Assembly (NCBI RefSeq): GCF_020520425.1
Contig: NC_079491.1
Location: 5,257,143 to 5,321,142, forward strand
DNA from: Spinacia oleracea
Taxonomy: Eukaryota; Streptophyta; Magnoliopsida; Caryophyllales; Amaranthaceae
DNA: 64,000 bases
Reading direction: 5' to 3'
Both the position numbers and the translations under genes were made by a program. Shown piece by piece: positions 1-12,084 of the stretch (positions within the stretch are counted from its first letter, which is position 1; each line of letters opens with the position of its first letter). The notes under the pieces were generated by a model that saw nothing but the letters and a program-made list of their open reading frames with translations, made no database searches and was not told the DNA's origin.

Positions 1-336
1 TAAATAACTAGTAATTGATTTTATTTCAAATTAATTTATAAAATATTAATAAAATTAACAAAAACAAAACTCTCTCATTCTCTATCCTCACACGCTCCCA
101 GCCACCTCCACTAGTCCGGAAACACGACAACTAAAAAGTAACAACGGCGTTTTACAAACATGTAAATTCATATCATAAATGGATATTGTTTTAAAACACT
201 TTTTGACACAAGCTCAATGTTGTGAAATTTACTTTTTTATAAGATTTATAACTCGGGTTGTAATTTAAAATGAGGAGTACAAATTCATAAGATTTGTATT
301 GAAATATACAACTATAGAAGTTTATTGAAAATAAAG

Positions 337-575
337 TTTTGTTCTATTCGACTTATTTTGACTAAACTTATGTTATTTGAACTTATCTGAACTTAGTTTA
401 TCTGAAGAAAAAAAAACTTATTTTGTGTGAAAAAAACTTATTTGTGTGTTGAAATATCTGAAAAAACTTATTTTTGCTGAACTTATATTATATGAACTTA
501 TCTGAACTTATTGGAACTTATCTGAACTTATTTTGTTTGAAATAAGTTAAAATAAGTCAAACATAACCAAGCTAA
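337..575. repeat. Degenerate MITE-like repeat with ACTTAT-rich core
   Basis: The two ends are imperfect inverted copies: a left arm reading roughly TTCGACTTATTTTGAC and a right arm reading AATAAGTCAAACATAACC. The core is many short variants of CTGAACTTAT. No coding capacity is visible. The family is not identified; a hAT-like MITE is possible. Confidence 0.4.
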
Positions 576-629
576 AACTCTTATACTATATAGTTCGTTG
601 TTCCGGACTTTCGCTTACATAACATCATA

Positions 630-888
630 CTTCCTCCATTCTTATTTTACACGACAATCGGAGTTTAGGCATTATTTACACATGCTGCTTTGACTTCCTT
701 TCACTATGATTTATACTTAAGAAAAAATATAGTCGTGTGCGGTCTTGTTAGATTCGTCTCAATAAATATTTTTTAAATATCAACTTTTTATAAATCTTTT
801 TATCCATAATTAAAAATATTAATGTTTGAAATCGTGCATTGACAATTTTGACTAAATAATTGTATCATTTAAATAAGAACAGATGAAG
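630..888. mobile_element. Stowaway-like MITE, degraded
   Basis: It begins CTTCCTCCATTCTTATTT after a TA and ends AAATAAGAACAGATGAAG, an imperfect inverted repeat. The interior contains the phrase CTTGTTAGATTCGTCTCAAT, shared with the MITEs at 20099-20357 and (as a variant) 27479-27733, so these belong to one family. It lies about 0.5 kb upstream of the FLA gene. Confidence 0.6.
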
Positions 889-1329
889 GTCAAGTGTCGA
901 TGTTTCATTAAACTAAATAACATGATTTCACTTATGCACGACACTTTTCGAAAAGTTAGAAGGTCAAGTGTCGATGTTTCATGACATGGCTAAAAATTCA
1001 CGTTTATATACTTCTTCTATTATTGAATTTATATTTAGAGCTTTTTTGAAATATTTTTTTAAATGATATCATATTCTGATGTTTTTGTCGGAAAATAACT
1101 CAGATTGTAATTTAATGTTAGGTATAAAGTTTAATGTTATAATTTACAAATCTGAAAGTTTTAGTTATAATTGACAAAGGTACAACTTTTTTTGGATTGC
1201 ACTTTACAAATTAGGATTTGCCGATTTGGGGAGACCTCAGCTCATTTGTACACAAAGCATTTCAGACCTGCGGATAACACACTTGCACAATATCAACTTA
1301 ACTAATTAATATTTCCTAATTAATATTCG

Positions 1330-1337
1330 TATAAATA
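1330..1337 (+). promoter_or_regulatory. Probable TATA box of the FLA gene
   Basis: TATAAATA sits about 100 bases before the start codon at 1436, which would put transcription start near 1360 and leave a 5' leader of about 70 bases. The choice rests on position and sequence only. Confidence 0.5.
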
Positions 1338-1435
1338 TCAGATTAACTGATTAATCCTCATAATCTTTCTGTTTCACTACAACTAACTGCTAAAAAACCC
1401 AGATTTTCTCCCAAGAAATCAAACCGCCTGCTTCC

Positions 1436-2278
1436 ATGGCTACTACCACCGCCGCAATAATCTTTTTCTCTCTCCTGGTCACAATTTCCGCCACCATTAC
1501 TTCCGCCATTCACCTCAATTTTACCACCTTCAACATCGCCCCAACCCCATCTCCCATCTCACAACCACCACTTCCTTCACTCTCCGACCTCCCACAACCA
1601 CCGCCGACTCACCTCCAAGATTCACCGCAGCAACAACAATTCAACTCCATTATCGACTCAATTGTCGGCGCCGGCGACTTCAGCAACTGGGCTAACCTTC
1701 TTGCTCAGGCGGACCCGTCTCTTTTCCCTCTCACCGCCACCTTGTTCGTTCCAGAAGACGGCGCTTTTCTTCCCGGAAACGCCCCTCCTCCAGCCACCTC
1801 CGGCAATTCCATCGACGCACTTCTCTTCCCTTACCACATCGTTCCTCGGAGGTTCACTTTCGCCGAACTCCGGCAGTTTCCATGTGGGGCCCGCCTCCCT
1901 ACTCTCCTCCCCGGGAAAACCCTCCTGATAACTAACACTTCTGCCAGCAACTACACCATAAACGGAGTCCTAATCGGGCACCCGGATCTCTTTCAAAGCT
2001 CCATCGTTGCCGTTCATGGAATCAAGAATGTTCTTGATTATGAGATATTCGGTGAAGATGCTGCCTCGCCGGGAAATTCTGTTGCCTTGCCGGAAAATAC
2101 GCCAGACACAATCCTCTCCTCTCCATTACCTGAGTTGAAACAGAATCCAAGAAGGCCAGAAAACGAGGTGAGCTCGGCTGCTAAGGCTCAAGGAGAGATG
2201 TATATGGATGATGTTGGTACTATTCTGGGTATTGTTTCTTGGCCTGTATTGATCTTTTTACTACTTGCAATCTTGTAG
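1436..2278 (+). CDS. Fasciclin-like arabinogalactan protein, single FAS1 domain
   Basis: This intronless 280-residue protein has a hydrophobic N-terminal signal peptide (about residues 1-25), a Pro-rich low-complexity stretch (about 35-65, PPLPSLSDLPQPPP) suited to hydroxyproline glycosylation, one FAS1 domain (about 69-205) with the box-1-like TLFVPEDGAF and the later YHIVPRRFTFAEL, two possible N-glycosylation sites (NTS, NYT) in the FAS1 domain, and a hydrophobic C-terminal tail (about 262-280). That layout is the plant FLA type found at the plasma membrane and cell wall. The tail could be a GPI-attachment signal or a plain membrane anchor. The start is preceded by a TATA box and a leader without another good ATG. 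Function inside the family (adhesion, wall assembly) is inferred. The next gene is convergent on the minus strand. Confidence 0.85.
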   Translation: MATTTAAIIFFSLLVTISATITSAIHLNFTTFNIAPTPSPISQPPLPSLSDLPQPPPTHLQDSPQQQQFNSIIDSIVGAGDFSNWANLLAQADPSLFPLTATLFVPEDGAFLPGNAPPPATSGNSIDALLFPYHIVPRRFTFAELRQFPCGARLPTLLPGKTLLITNTSASNYTINGVLIGHPDLFQSSIVAVHGIKNVLDYEIFGEDAASPGNSVALPENTPDTILSSPLPELKQNPRRPENEVSSAAKAQGEMYMDDVGTILGIVSWPVLIFLLLAIL

Positions 2279-3259
2279 TTGCTGTTTAGTGTGCATAATC
2301 TGATAAGACTGAGTAATCTTGTGTAATTGATGTCCATAATCTGGGAGATGTTAGTTGTTAAATTGATCTTGTAATAATAGACTTGATCTGAGTATATTCA
2401 ATTTTGGATGTAGAAATACTGTTAGATTGTGAATTCTATCACATACTGTGTGTATTGAGAATTTGGAAGCTGAATAAAACACTTACTTTCTTGATGAACT
2501 GTTAAATTCAGAAATTCTTGTTTCTATCTGTTAAATTCAGAATTTACTGCAAGAATTTTCATCTGTTAATTCCTGTGTAGAACTGACTAATCCATATTAC
2601 CTTTAATGAAAACATTAGAAGAGACTACAAAATAAAAACTACTTGTACATCAGTACTTCAGTAGGTAGAGATGTGACTTAAGATTGAAGCAATGGAACAC
2701 CATACAGATTATATCGAGAATTTCAGTAGGATACTCTATTTTCATTAAGAATAGTTCCAGAGAAATATGGTTTCCTTGGACTGAAATCTAGTCAGATGTT
2801 TGCAAACAGCAACATAACCAAATTGGGTTCAAAACAATATCTATATACAGCAATCAGCCAATGGATGAACCAACTGCAGTTTCCGGATAACTTCGGACAA
2901 GCAACTAACACTCGAGTAGGCAGGATCAAAATCTGTATTTGATACACTTGCACAATTAAGCTACCTCTTAATCTATAAGCTTGAAAGTTCCTTACTATGA
3001 GAAACAGAGTCGGTTATGAAACCTTACAATTTACATTCTACTGATGTGCTAGTTTACTACAGAAAATTCAGGTCCCTCAGTCACCAGCGAGGTTTACTCC
3101 GTAGTGTCTAGATAGACGGTTTGAGGTGCCATCAACTAATATGGAATCCATCATCTCGTACTTCTGATAATGCCCCTTTTAGGACCTCAGCTTGCTTCTT
3201 TGAGAATTGAGAGAGCATCTCTTCCTCTAGCTGCTTCTGTCACAGCAAATGACATCACA

Positions 3260-6200
3260 CCAATATATGAGCATAACAAACAAAGTGAGAACCTGGTTAT
3301 GATTGAAATTGAAAGCAACATGAATCAATTCTCTGGTAAACTTCTTTTGGCTCAAAATAATACCATCAGCAGCGTATCCCACTTCAATCCCCAAAAAATA
3401 ACTCAAATTTCCCAGATCTTTTATACCGAACAACTGATGCAGATTGATCTTCAATTCATCCATAGCCTGCATGTCTGTTCTAGTCAAGATAATGTCATCC
3501 ACATAGACTGCAGCAATGCAAATCAAACCATTGTTTCCTTTAATGAAAAATATGTAATCATTCTTGGACTGCTCAAAATTCATGTCAGTTAGTGACTTGA
3601 CAAGCTTCTCAAACCATTGTGTTGAAGCTTGTTTGAGTCCATATATGGATTTCTTCAACCTGCAAACCTTATTCTCCGGGTTAGGAATACTTTCTGGTAT
3701 CTTCATGTAAACTTCCTCTTTCATTTCCCCATGTAAAAAAAGCATTATTCACATCAAGCTGAAATAAGGGCCATTTCTTACTTGCGGCAATGACAAGTAA
3801 ACGTCTCACTGTGTTCATCTTTACAACGGGGCTAAAAGTCTCTTCATAGTCAACTCCATATTTCTGATTGTAACCCTTGGCTACCAATCTAGCCTTGCAC
3901 CTCACAAGTTCACCATTTGCTTTCAACTTTACTTTGAACACCCACTTACACCCTATTGCTTTCTTTCCTTTTGGCAAGTCAACAAGTTCCCAAGTTTCAT
4001 TCTGTCTGAGGGCATCGATTTCCTTGTTCATTGCTTCAATCCAAAGAGGATCTTGAGATGCTTGAGTGTAATTAAGTGGTCCATGAATATCACAAGTGTG
4101 GGCTATGAAACATTTATGCGAGTCAGGAAAATTGGCAAAAGAAAGCAGGTTACACCAATGATGTGTAAACTGGTCAGAAGTGACTGCAGTGTGGCAGTTG
4201 TAATCTTTAAGGTAAGAAAAGGAGGCTTGTGTGGTCTTGTTGATGTTCTAGTAGGAATAGGTTGAGGGTTATGGTTGTCTGAGAGACTAGGGAACAGAAG
4301 AAATAGAAAAATCAGGGAGAACAATTTCATCAGAATCGGTTTCGGACGTAAAATCATAATGTGTGGAATCTGAGTGTCATTTCAAAGAGAGGTTCAGGTG
4401 GGTTATCATGAGATGGGAAGATGGTATTTGAGGTAGAAAAGTCTGGTATCTCATGTTAAATAGGTGCAGTTGATGCAGGGAGATAAATTGCAGTTGAAAA
4501 AACTGAATTTAGGTTGTGTTTCTTATGAGCAAGATGATAAGGAAAATGTTTCTCATGAAACTTGACATTCCTTTGATCTTGTGAGTCGTAAGATCAAGTA
4601 ACTTGTAGCCTTTCTGACTGACTGAGTTTCCCAACAGAACCAAGGTGCGCCTCTATCATCCATTTTACTTCTGTTAATCTTTGATGTCAAGGCATAACAC
4701 AAACACGTGATAAGGTAACTCGTTAGTTATCACTTTCAAAGGCATTCTATTAACCAAATATGCAGCACAGAGAACACAATCACCCAAAAATCTGTCAGGA
4801 ACTCTCGATTGAACATAAAGTGCCCTAACAGTCTCCAAAATATGTCTGTGCTTCCTCTCCACAACACCATTTTGTTAAGGAGTATCACTACAACTAGTTT
4901 GATGAAATATCACATGTTTCTTCAATAAAATCTTCATATCCCCCTCACACAGTTCTTGAGCATTATCTGACCTTATGAACTTAATTTTCGAATTAAATTG
5001 AGTAGAAATCAAAGAGATAAAGTCAGTCATAATAGCAACAACTTCAGTTTTATTTCTCAACAAATGCACCCAAGTGAACCTTGACTAATCATCAACTATG
5101 GTGAGAAACCGATTACAACCTGAAGGGGTCTTGACAGAATGTCAATATGAACAAGATCAAAAGGTTTTTCTGTCTTAATACTGCTACGAGGAAAGGGTAA
5201 CCTAGTCTGCTTTGCCTTAGGACATACTTGACTATTGGTGTTTTCTAGACAAGACTTTATTTCACAACTAGGATTCACAAGTTTTAATTGACTAAAAGGT
5301 AAATGGCCCATCCTCAAATGCCATAATTTTGCATCCTCTACAACGGCTAGACACAGTTTATTATTACACAAATGTGTAGGTCTGACTTCATTATTCTCCT
5401 TCTTCTCTTGCACATTGTATAGACCTGCTCTCAAACTACCAAGAGGAATCGACTGCCCTCTCTGTGTATGAACAAAACATTTATCATGAGTGAAATGCAA
5501 TTCACACTTCAAATGTTTGCAGAGCTTATGAACAGAGATCAAATTAAATTTAAAGTCAAGAACATGCAGCACATTGTGTAGTACAATGCCATCATTCAGT
5601 TTAACCGTCCCTGTGTGTTTTACTGTTATTCTACTCCCATCAGGAATAGTGATGTAATTATCAGCACATACAGCAGGTTTATAGTTAAAGAAATGAATCA
5701 ATTCAGAGCAAATATGGTCAGTGGCACCACTATCCAGTAACCATTTAGAGTTGTGAGATGAAAGTAGGCAGAAATTACCTGCCATCATTGCACGACTCTT
5801 CGAGGTCTCTCCTGCATTTTCAGTCATCTTTTGAGCATTAAGAAGACTCATGAGTTTATTGTACTGCTCTACTGTGATTGGTTTTGTAGGATCATCATCA
5901 ACCTCCATGTCCATTGAATCATTATAGCTGACTGCTGCAACCTTTGTCTCCTTAAAGCCCTTGAAGTTAGGTGGATATAGTCGTAAATCTTGAAGCATCT
6001 GTCAACGCTATGCCCTGGAATCTCATAGTGAGTGCAGTAGTACTTGGAACCAGGTTTAGAAACTTTCTTCTCGCGAACAAAGTGCTTGAAATTACTATAA
6101 TTGTTCTGCTTCTGATAACCACCTGTTTTCTGACCTCTGCAATCCATACTCATTCCCGTATTATTGAACTTCTTCCTGTTTGCCAAGAATGCCATCAATT

Positions 6201-6770
6201 TCGTGTTTGATGTCATTTGAGAAATCTCCTTGCATTTTTCTTCTTGAGCAAACATTCTGTAAGCTTCAGTGACTTTAGGCAACGACTGCATCATTAACAT
6301 GTTGCCTCTGATTGTAGCAAACTGTTCTGACAGTTTCATCATAAATTGTATAACCATCTAAAAGAAAAACTCAAATATCATCTGATTCAGATTATCATGA
6401 TCTCAAATTCTCAATTAATGATCACAACAACAAAACTCCACTGATTTCAACTAGGAGATTTCTCTGAATAAGATGATCGCAACAACACAAATCGTTCCCT
6501 AAAATAATCCACTCAATTTTCAGTGAAAAGTTGTCAGAATAGTTCAGAATACACCTGATTCAAAGTGAATTGTTGTGTTTTTGTTGCAGATTTCAGAGAT
6601 AATCTTGTAGAATACCAGCAAAATCCGTAAATTCAAGCGAAAAATTGAGCTAAGAAGCGCATCATAGACCGATGCCATGTTGTTTTCTGGAGATTATATT
6701 CAGAGAAATGATAGCAGAGATTTTATTATTGTTCAATGAAGAATTATTTAGAAGTTTGTTATAACAGACT
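3260..6770 (-). mobile_element. Ty1/copia retrotransposon fossil inside an intron
   Basis: Reading on the minus strand the usual copia order is visible: gag end, a protease segment with the DSGATDH-type active site, integrase parts, and reverse transcriptase with the YVDDI box. A short terminal piece beginning TGTTATAAC and ending AGAAAACA at 6679-6765 may be what remains of the 5' LTR. No matching 3' LTR or RNase H part was found at the other end. The element is old and broken in many places, and lies wholly within the last intron (3237-6895) of the AIPP1-like gene, in the same orientation as that gene. Confidence 0.85.
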
Positions 6771-8400
6771 CCATGAGAGCACGAAACCCAGGAGAGTAAA
6801 ATAAGTAACTCTTTGGCATCAATAAGCTGAATCGGCACTTGACTGCAAATCCCTTTCTTCTTTTTGATAACAGTAGCAATATCTTCAATACAAACCTTTT
6901 GTAGGAAAGACTGCTCTGCGGCATGCTTCTTTAGTCGTTACCAGGTTCTTCAGCTTCCGAGCCACCTCAAATTCAGGACCTTTCCGGTCCACCCAATACA
7001 CTTGTACGGAGTATCTTCTGATCAGGCTTAGGCGGGCGATTGTCAAACATTTCCGGCTGTGCAGGACGACCCCTCACTGGTTGTGGCATTCCTGACATCA
7101 TGAATGGATAAGAAGACAGCACCTCAAGAATCGATTTTGCTTGCTTTGCATTCTCCAACTCAACAAGGAAACACTTCCCAATGTAATGCTGCTCTATGTA
7201 ATCTGGTATGAAGTGAACTTTGGTCGCGGTACCATATTGCTCAAATGCAGTCTTGATGACTGCATCAGTAACCTTCTCCATAAAACTAGCATATTCCTTC
7301 TTCCTTTCCCATAACCAAAGTACCTGAATGTACCAAATATTATGAATTGGTATATATATATGACTTCATACAACTATACAAGTATCAAATGTTGAACAAA
7401 ATGTTAATCTAATGTATATCTTACAGACAATAAGAACATTCCACATTTCCACCATCCAATTTAGAATATTAAAACAAGTGCAAAGGGAATCCTAAAGTCC
7501 TTAGGAAACCTAGGACAGTGATGTCGAGTTCTGACAATTGATATCATGAATTCTCCTTTTATGACAGGCAAATACCATCCTTAATCCAAAATCTGAAATG
7601 TTCCTAACATCGGATATATCTATGATTGAATGCAATCTTATCAATTAAAGGACACTAAATACACATTATCTCACACCATCAATTTAAGGGACTGCACTCA
7701 AATTTACAGGACTGAGGAACAGGCCAGAACGGACTAATTCATATTCTGCTGGTGTTATGGCATTTTGAACTCAATCACTCATTCACTAAACCAGCTTATT
7801 AACGTCTCTCTGAACCGGAGTCAGAAGCCCAAAAATGAGAAACGGAAAGCATGGAAATAACAGGAGTAGAGTACTCTACATAAGATTATGAAATTCGATG
7901 TAGCTTCCTTCTCCCGTCCAGCAGAAATCTAATACAAACACGACCATCTATTATAACAATTGCCTAGTAAAGCAACAAGTACCGGACTTAACGCCTAATA
8001 AAACATTTGGAAAAATAGGTCATCACTCCATTAAAATTCAAACTACAAACGGTTAACTGACCTCATGAAGAAGAAGAAGGGGGGCATGGGAACCTGTATG
8101 AGTAATTGAGTATGACTAGTTGTCTAGTTGAAGTGATCAATAGTGAGGCATGGTGAATGGAAAATTGGTAATCCAATTGTCCAGCGAAGGAACAGGCTGT
8201 GAGATTGAATGTTGCTCAGACTTGGCTAAAAGTGTCAGCCAATTAAGGGCATGTGTTCAAGTGTCTCAAACATAACCATTTTATGGAAAATTTTCTTATT
8301 GTTGGCTAGAAATGAAGTGTCTTAGTGTCAAAACAATGTCCAAGTGTTGAGTATCCGACATTGGTACTTGAGGTAAATGAAGAGTTAAAATAGTGTCTAG

Positions 8401-9897
8401 CGGTGAGAGTCTTGAAAGACAAATATTCCAAATCTAACAACTCCTTCCGAGCTATTTCTTATGGTTCTCATCTTTGGAAAGGTATGGGGAAAGTTTGGGA
8501 TACTTTCAAGGAGAACACCCAATGGGGGATAGGGGATGGTTCTAAGGTGTCTTTATGGGATGACAATTGGTGTAGTGGTGTTCCCCTTAGAAAAACTATC
8601 CAAGGTCCTCTTCAAAAAGGGGAAGACACTCTTCATGTTAGTACTCTTATTAGAAATGGTGAGTGGGATCTTTCTACACTCTCTTTCAACCTTACGACTA
8701 ATGTGTTACAGTTGTGCCTTTCTGTGCAAATCAATGATCAGGCTCCTGACTTCTTTTTCTCCTTGTTTACTTCAAATGGAAAATTCGATTTTATAAAAGC
8801 TCTGGATGTTCTGCAAAACAGCACCCCCACCCCTTCCCATTATCTTACTTGGATTTGGAAATCAAATGTTCTTCCTAAGATAAATTTTTTCTTGTGGTTG
8901 GCTTTCTTAGACAGATTACCTCATAAGAAATCCCTTCTTGTGAGGCATATCACGAATACAGACATTTGTGATTGGTGCCAAAATACACCTGAGGACACTC
9001 TCCATGTCCTTAAATTAGGGATTGCCACCAAGCAAAAGGGATCTGGGATCTTCTCCATGTTCCTGCATCCTTTTATGACCCACCCCTTCAGGAATGGATT
9101 AGCTCAAATGTGAAACACAAACCCCCTGCTGATGAACACATCATCATCCTCCCTTGGAATACCTTGTTTGCCTTTGTATCATGGAAAATCTGGTTAAAAA
9201 GAAATGAAGCATCTTCCGCCATACCACTTTAGACTCAGGTAGGTGCCTACTCGAGGCCCAAGCTTTAGCTTGGGAATTCCATACCTCAAGAAGTTGCAAC
9301 CTTCCTCACACTCAACCACAACACCCCACAAATCAGCCCGCCTGGAAACCACCACCACTATTTTGGCTCAAATTAACCTGTGACATATCGTTCACCAAAC
9401 CTGGTGAAGACGCCGGAATTTGAGGTATTTTTAGAGATAATCATGGTTGTTGGAGGCTTGGCTTTCAACAGAAATAAATCAGCCCTCATGGGAGAGAGCA
9501 AGGCCATCTACATTGGTCTCCAAGTCATATGTGAAAGGGAGTGGAGTAACATAATCATTTCATCTGATTCTAAACAGGAAGTGCACACCATCTTGCAGGA
9601 CTCTAGTGCAAAATATGATAACTATCTTATGGTAAATGCTTGCAGGGAGCTTTTGAGCAAGATGACTGACAACAACATTGAACTACATCCTGGAGCAAGA
9701 AGCACAAACAGAGCAGCAGACCTTTTGGCTAAACAATGTAGGAAAGATGTAACCTCTAATTATGCTAGAATCTTTTTAACTCAAGTCCCTGACTTTGTAG
9801 GGAATGTAATTCTGGAGGATAAGCCTCCCTGAACATGTAATCTGCACTTTGGTTGTTTTTATCTAATTTTGCTCCCTGCTTGCATCAAAAAAAATAA
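8401..9897 (+). mobile_element. 5'-truncated LINE (L1-type) with zf-RVT and RNase H parts
   Basis: The insert is flanked by a perfect 14-base target duplication AAAATAGTGTCTAG (8387-8400 and 9898-9911) and ends in an A-rich tail, the signature of target-primed reverse transcription. It is truncated at the 5' side and retains only the C-terminal part of ORF2: the zf-RVT region (ISYGSHLWKGMG, DDNWCSGVPL, KINFFLWLAF, CDWCQNTPEDTLH) at about 8403-9020, then an RNase H domain (9380-9832) with SSDSKQEV and NRAADLLAKQ. The reading frame is lost between about 9050 and 9380, so the copy is dead. It sits in the intron 7324-10023 of the AIPP1-like gene, in antisense orientation. Confidence 0.9.
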
Positions 9898-10532
9898 AAA
9901 ATAGTGTCTAGAAGCCTAAAATGGAAATCTAAAATCTGTACCAACCTATAAAAGACAGTTTGCAATGAACCACCAGATATAGATGGTCAGTCTAATATAC
10001 CAATTTTGCTGTTTTGAGCACACCTTTGCCAATTCCATAGCATACTTGACCAAATAACCTTTGTCGTATAGGTGCAGCCGTGCAGGTGATAATTCGAACA
10101 TTTCAAGACTTAATTTCACTAGTACCATCACTAAAAAATGTCATATTATGACTTAAAAATGACAAAAACAACTAGTCTTTCGGTTAATTTATGAAAGTTT
10201 CTCCTAAGCATTTCATCGAACAGTTGGTGAGCATATCAAATTACAGCTTCAACCTAAAAAAAAGTGGAGCTTTAAAGTTTCCTGGATTTACAGTCAATCC
10301 TTTGATGATTAATTTCAAAAAGCGAGCAATTCTAGGGTTTCATTTTCAATCTTTTGGCAAGATAAAACAAATTCTTCCATACTATCAACATAATATATAA
10401 AACCATTCAATGTTAACAAACAATTGACGGATTGGGGCTTTCGGGTGTCGACAATTCGATTCACAACACATGCAATTGGGCAAGATAAATTTAGAAAAAT
10501 ACAAAGGGAAAAAGGAATTGCGCAGCACTTAC

Positions 10533-10665
10533 TTGATTGCCCAGAAACGCTGATGATGAAGAATGCAGGAGGATAGCAGCTTGTAGTTGAAGTATGTGTG
10601 GAAGCGGAATTGCGAAGGTTTTCTCCTCTGCTTTGCTTTGCTTTGCTTTGCTCAATCAATGTTTT
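10533..10665 (-). other. Probable 5' untranslated exon of the AIPP1-like gene
   Basis: On the minus strand this stretch carries a (GCAAA)n-like tract, no ATG, and ends in CAATCAA followed by a consensus GTAAGT donor at 10532-10527. The next candidate acceptor (TTTTTTAG) lies just before the start codon at 10128. The 5' end is a guess. A GGCGCG-containing word about 20 bases upstream (near 10686) is a weak E2F-like match. Confidence 0.45.
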
Positions 10666-10806
10666 CTATTTTATTTTATTTTGTTGGCGCGAATATTACA
10701 ACGGAAGGAGCGAAAGTGGGATTCAAACTTATGATCGACCTATCGACTTTATTAACAAGTAGACTGGGACGGAAAGGTTTGGCGAGTGATAGGTACAAAA
10801 ATTGTA

Positions 10807-11132
10807 CTCCCTCCGTCCCATAATATAGTGCTCGTTTGACCAAAATCACGGTTATTAAGGTAAAGGATAACATTGATAATAAAAACAATAATGATTTGTA
10901 CTTTCAAGATAAAGTACATGTTAGTTGGCAAAAATGGAGAGATAAATTATAGATTAAAGGTGTGTACATAATAAATAGGCCTAAAAATGACAAAAATCAA
11001 GCACATGGGTTGAATAAAAGTCAAAAAGTACAATTTTCAAAGTAAAAATTAATGGTTTAAAATAGAAATAGGCACATCATTTAGGGACACCATTTTAGGA
11101 AAACAGGCACTATATTATGGGACGGAGGGAGT
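10807..11132. mobile_element. Stowaway MITE, perfect 25-base inverted repeats, TA target duplication
   Basis: The left end CTCCCTCCGTCCCATAATAT continues to ...AGTGC and the right end is its exact reverse complement for 25 bases; the element is flanked by TA on both sides. Length is 326 bases. The perfect termini suggest a young insertion. It lies just upstream of the inferred 5' exon of the AIPP1-like gene. Confidence 0.9.
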
Positions 11133-12084
11133 ACTCGTTATGGATTATGGGGGCGCATGTGGATTTTATTTGGACACGGATAATCTCCATTCGTCTCGCT
11201 TTGTACCCGTCAACTCTCAATCCGAGTATTTATTTGCGCATTAATTAAAAAAAAATATAAAGACGGTTTGAAGTAGTTGAACAATTTTTTTAAGTGTTTG
11301 AACTTTTTTGTTTGTGATAATATGAATTTAGGTAAGACTTTTAAGTTTGTTTATTTGGATGTTTTTGTTATGTCTATCTCATTCTTAATCATTAAGTCAA
11401 TATCTCGTTAATCGGTGTTGTAAGTTATCCAGTACCTCTTTTTAAAATCATTTATGTTGATGGATACACAAAATGTTATCCCTAATTAAACCAAACAAAT
11501 CTAACAAAAGGCCGGTATGTGAAGTGAAATTCAATTTGAGAACAAAGAAAGATAAAGAAATTGAATTACAAAGAACACTAGCTAGCTATGTGCATATTGC
11601 GTACTACGTATAACATACGCAGGTAAACTTACAAGAATGTTAGTGTAGGTGCACAAAGAATGTTAGTGTAGGTGCATACGGTTTAACCAAGCAACAATAC
11701 TCAATGCATCATTTATTCATTTATATCCCTTCAAAAACATTTGTTGACTTTCAACTCGAACAAACACTAGAAAGTAGATGAAAAACAGGAACTTAAATCA
11801 CACCGTACACGTTACACTTTCCTGTGTTGCACCAGCTGAATGTCGTACAACGGAGATCTAAGAACATTATATTTTTTCTTTTTTCCGGGTGAATCGGTGA
11901 ATACATTGCTGGGAAGAAGAGTTGGGATATGAATTGCCTGAATGTAACTAGATATATTTCCGTGAATGTAATTGAAGGGTGCCGGCGGACGAGATTATCG
12001 AGTTCATCGAATGACAACCGTCGAACAAGAATGTGGTAGCGGAGGAACTTTGGAATAATATTTGATTTATTTGTAGTTCATTTT
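11133..12084. other. Intergenic stretch with no supported gene
   Basis: AT-rich sequence with one short direct duplication (AGAATGTTAGTGTAGGTGCA, near 11636 and 11657). No domain-bearing reading frame, RNA gene or transposon end was recognised. Confidence 0.5.

Larger units (their letters stand above)
3132..10128 (-). pseudogene. AIPP1-like RRM protein gene, frameshifted in its main coding exon
   Basis: Three coding exons can be read on the minus strand: 10128-10024 (start MVLVKLSLEM, ends ELAK before a GTGTGC donor), 7323-6896 and 3236-3132 (ends DDGFHIS, stop). The middle exon gives an RRM-like fold (MEKVTDAVIKTAFEQYG, then IGKCFLVELENAKQAKSI) followed by the SGMPQPVRGRPAQPEMFD stretch that I associate with Arabidopsis AIPP1, the RRM partner of ASI1 and EDM2 in control of genes with heterochromatic introns. 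The frame is broken twice in this exon by 7-base insertions, TA-CTCCG-TA at about 7005-7013 and TA-ACGAC-TA at about 6938-6946. Without them the exon is 414 bases, phase 0 at both ends, and the family-like YWVDRKGPEFEVARKLKNL and KKHAAEQSFLQK segments fall in frame. As it stands translation stops at 6973 after about 151 residues. The introns hold a copia fossil and a LINE. The AIPP1 name is from memory of family sequence; the exon structure is inference from splice sites and frame. Confidence 0.65.
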
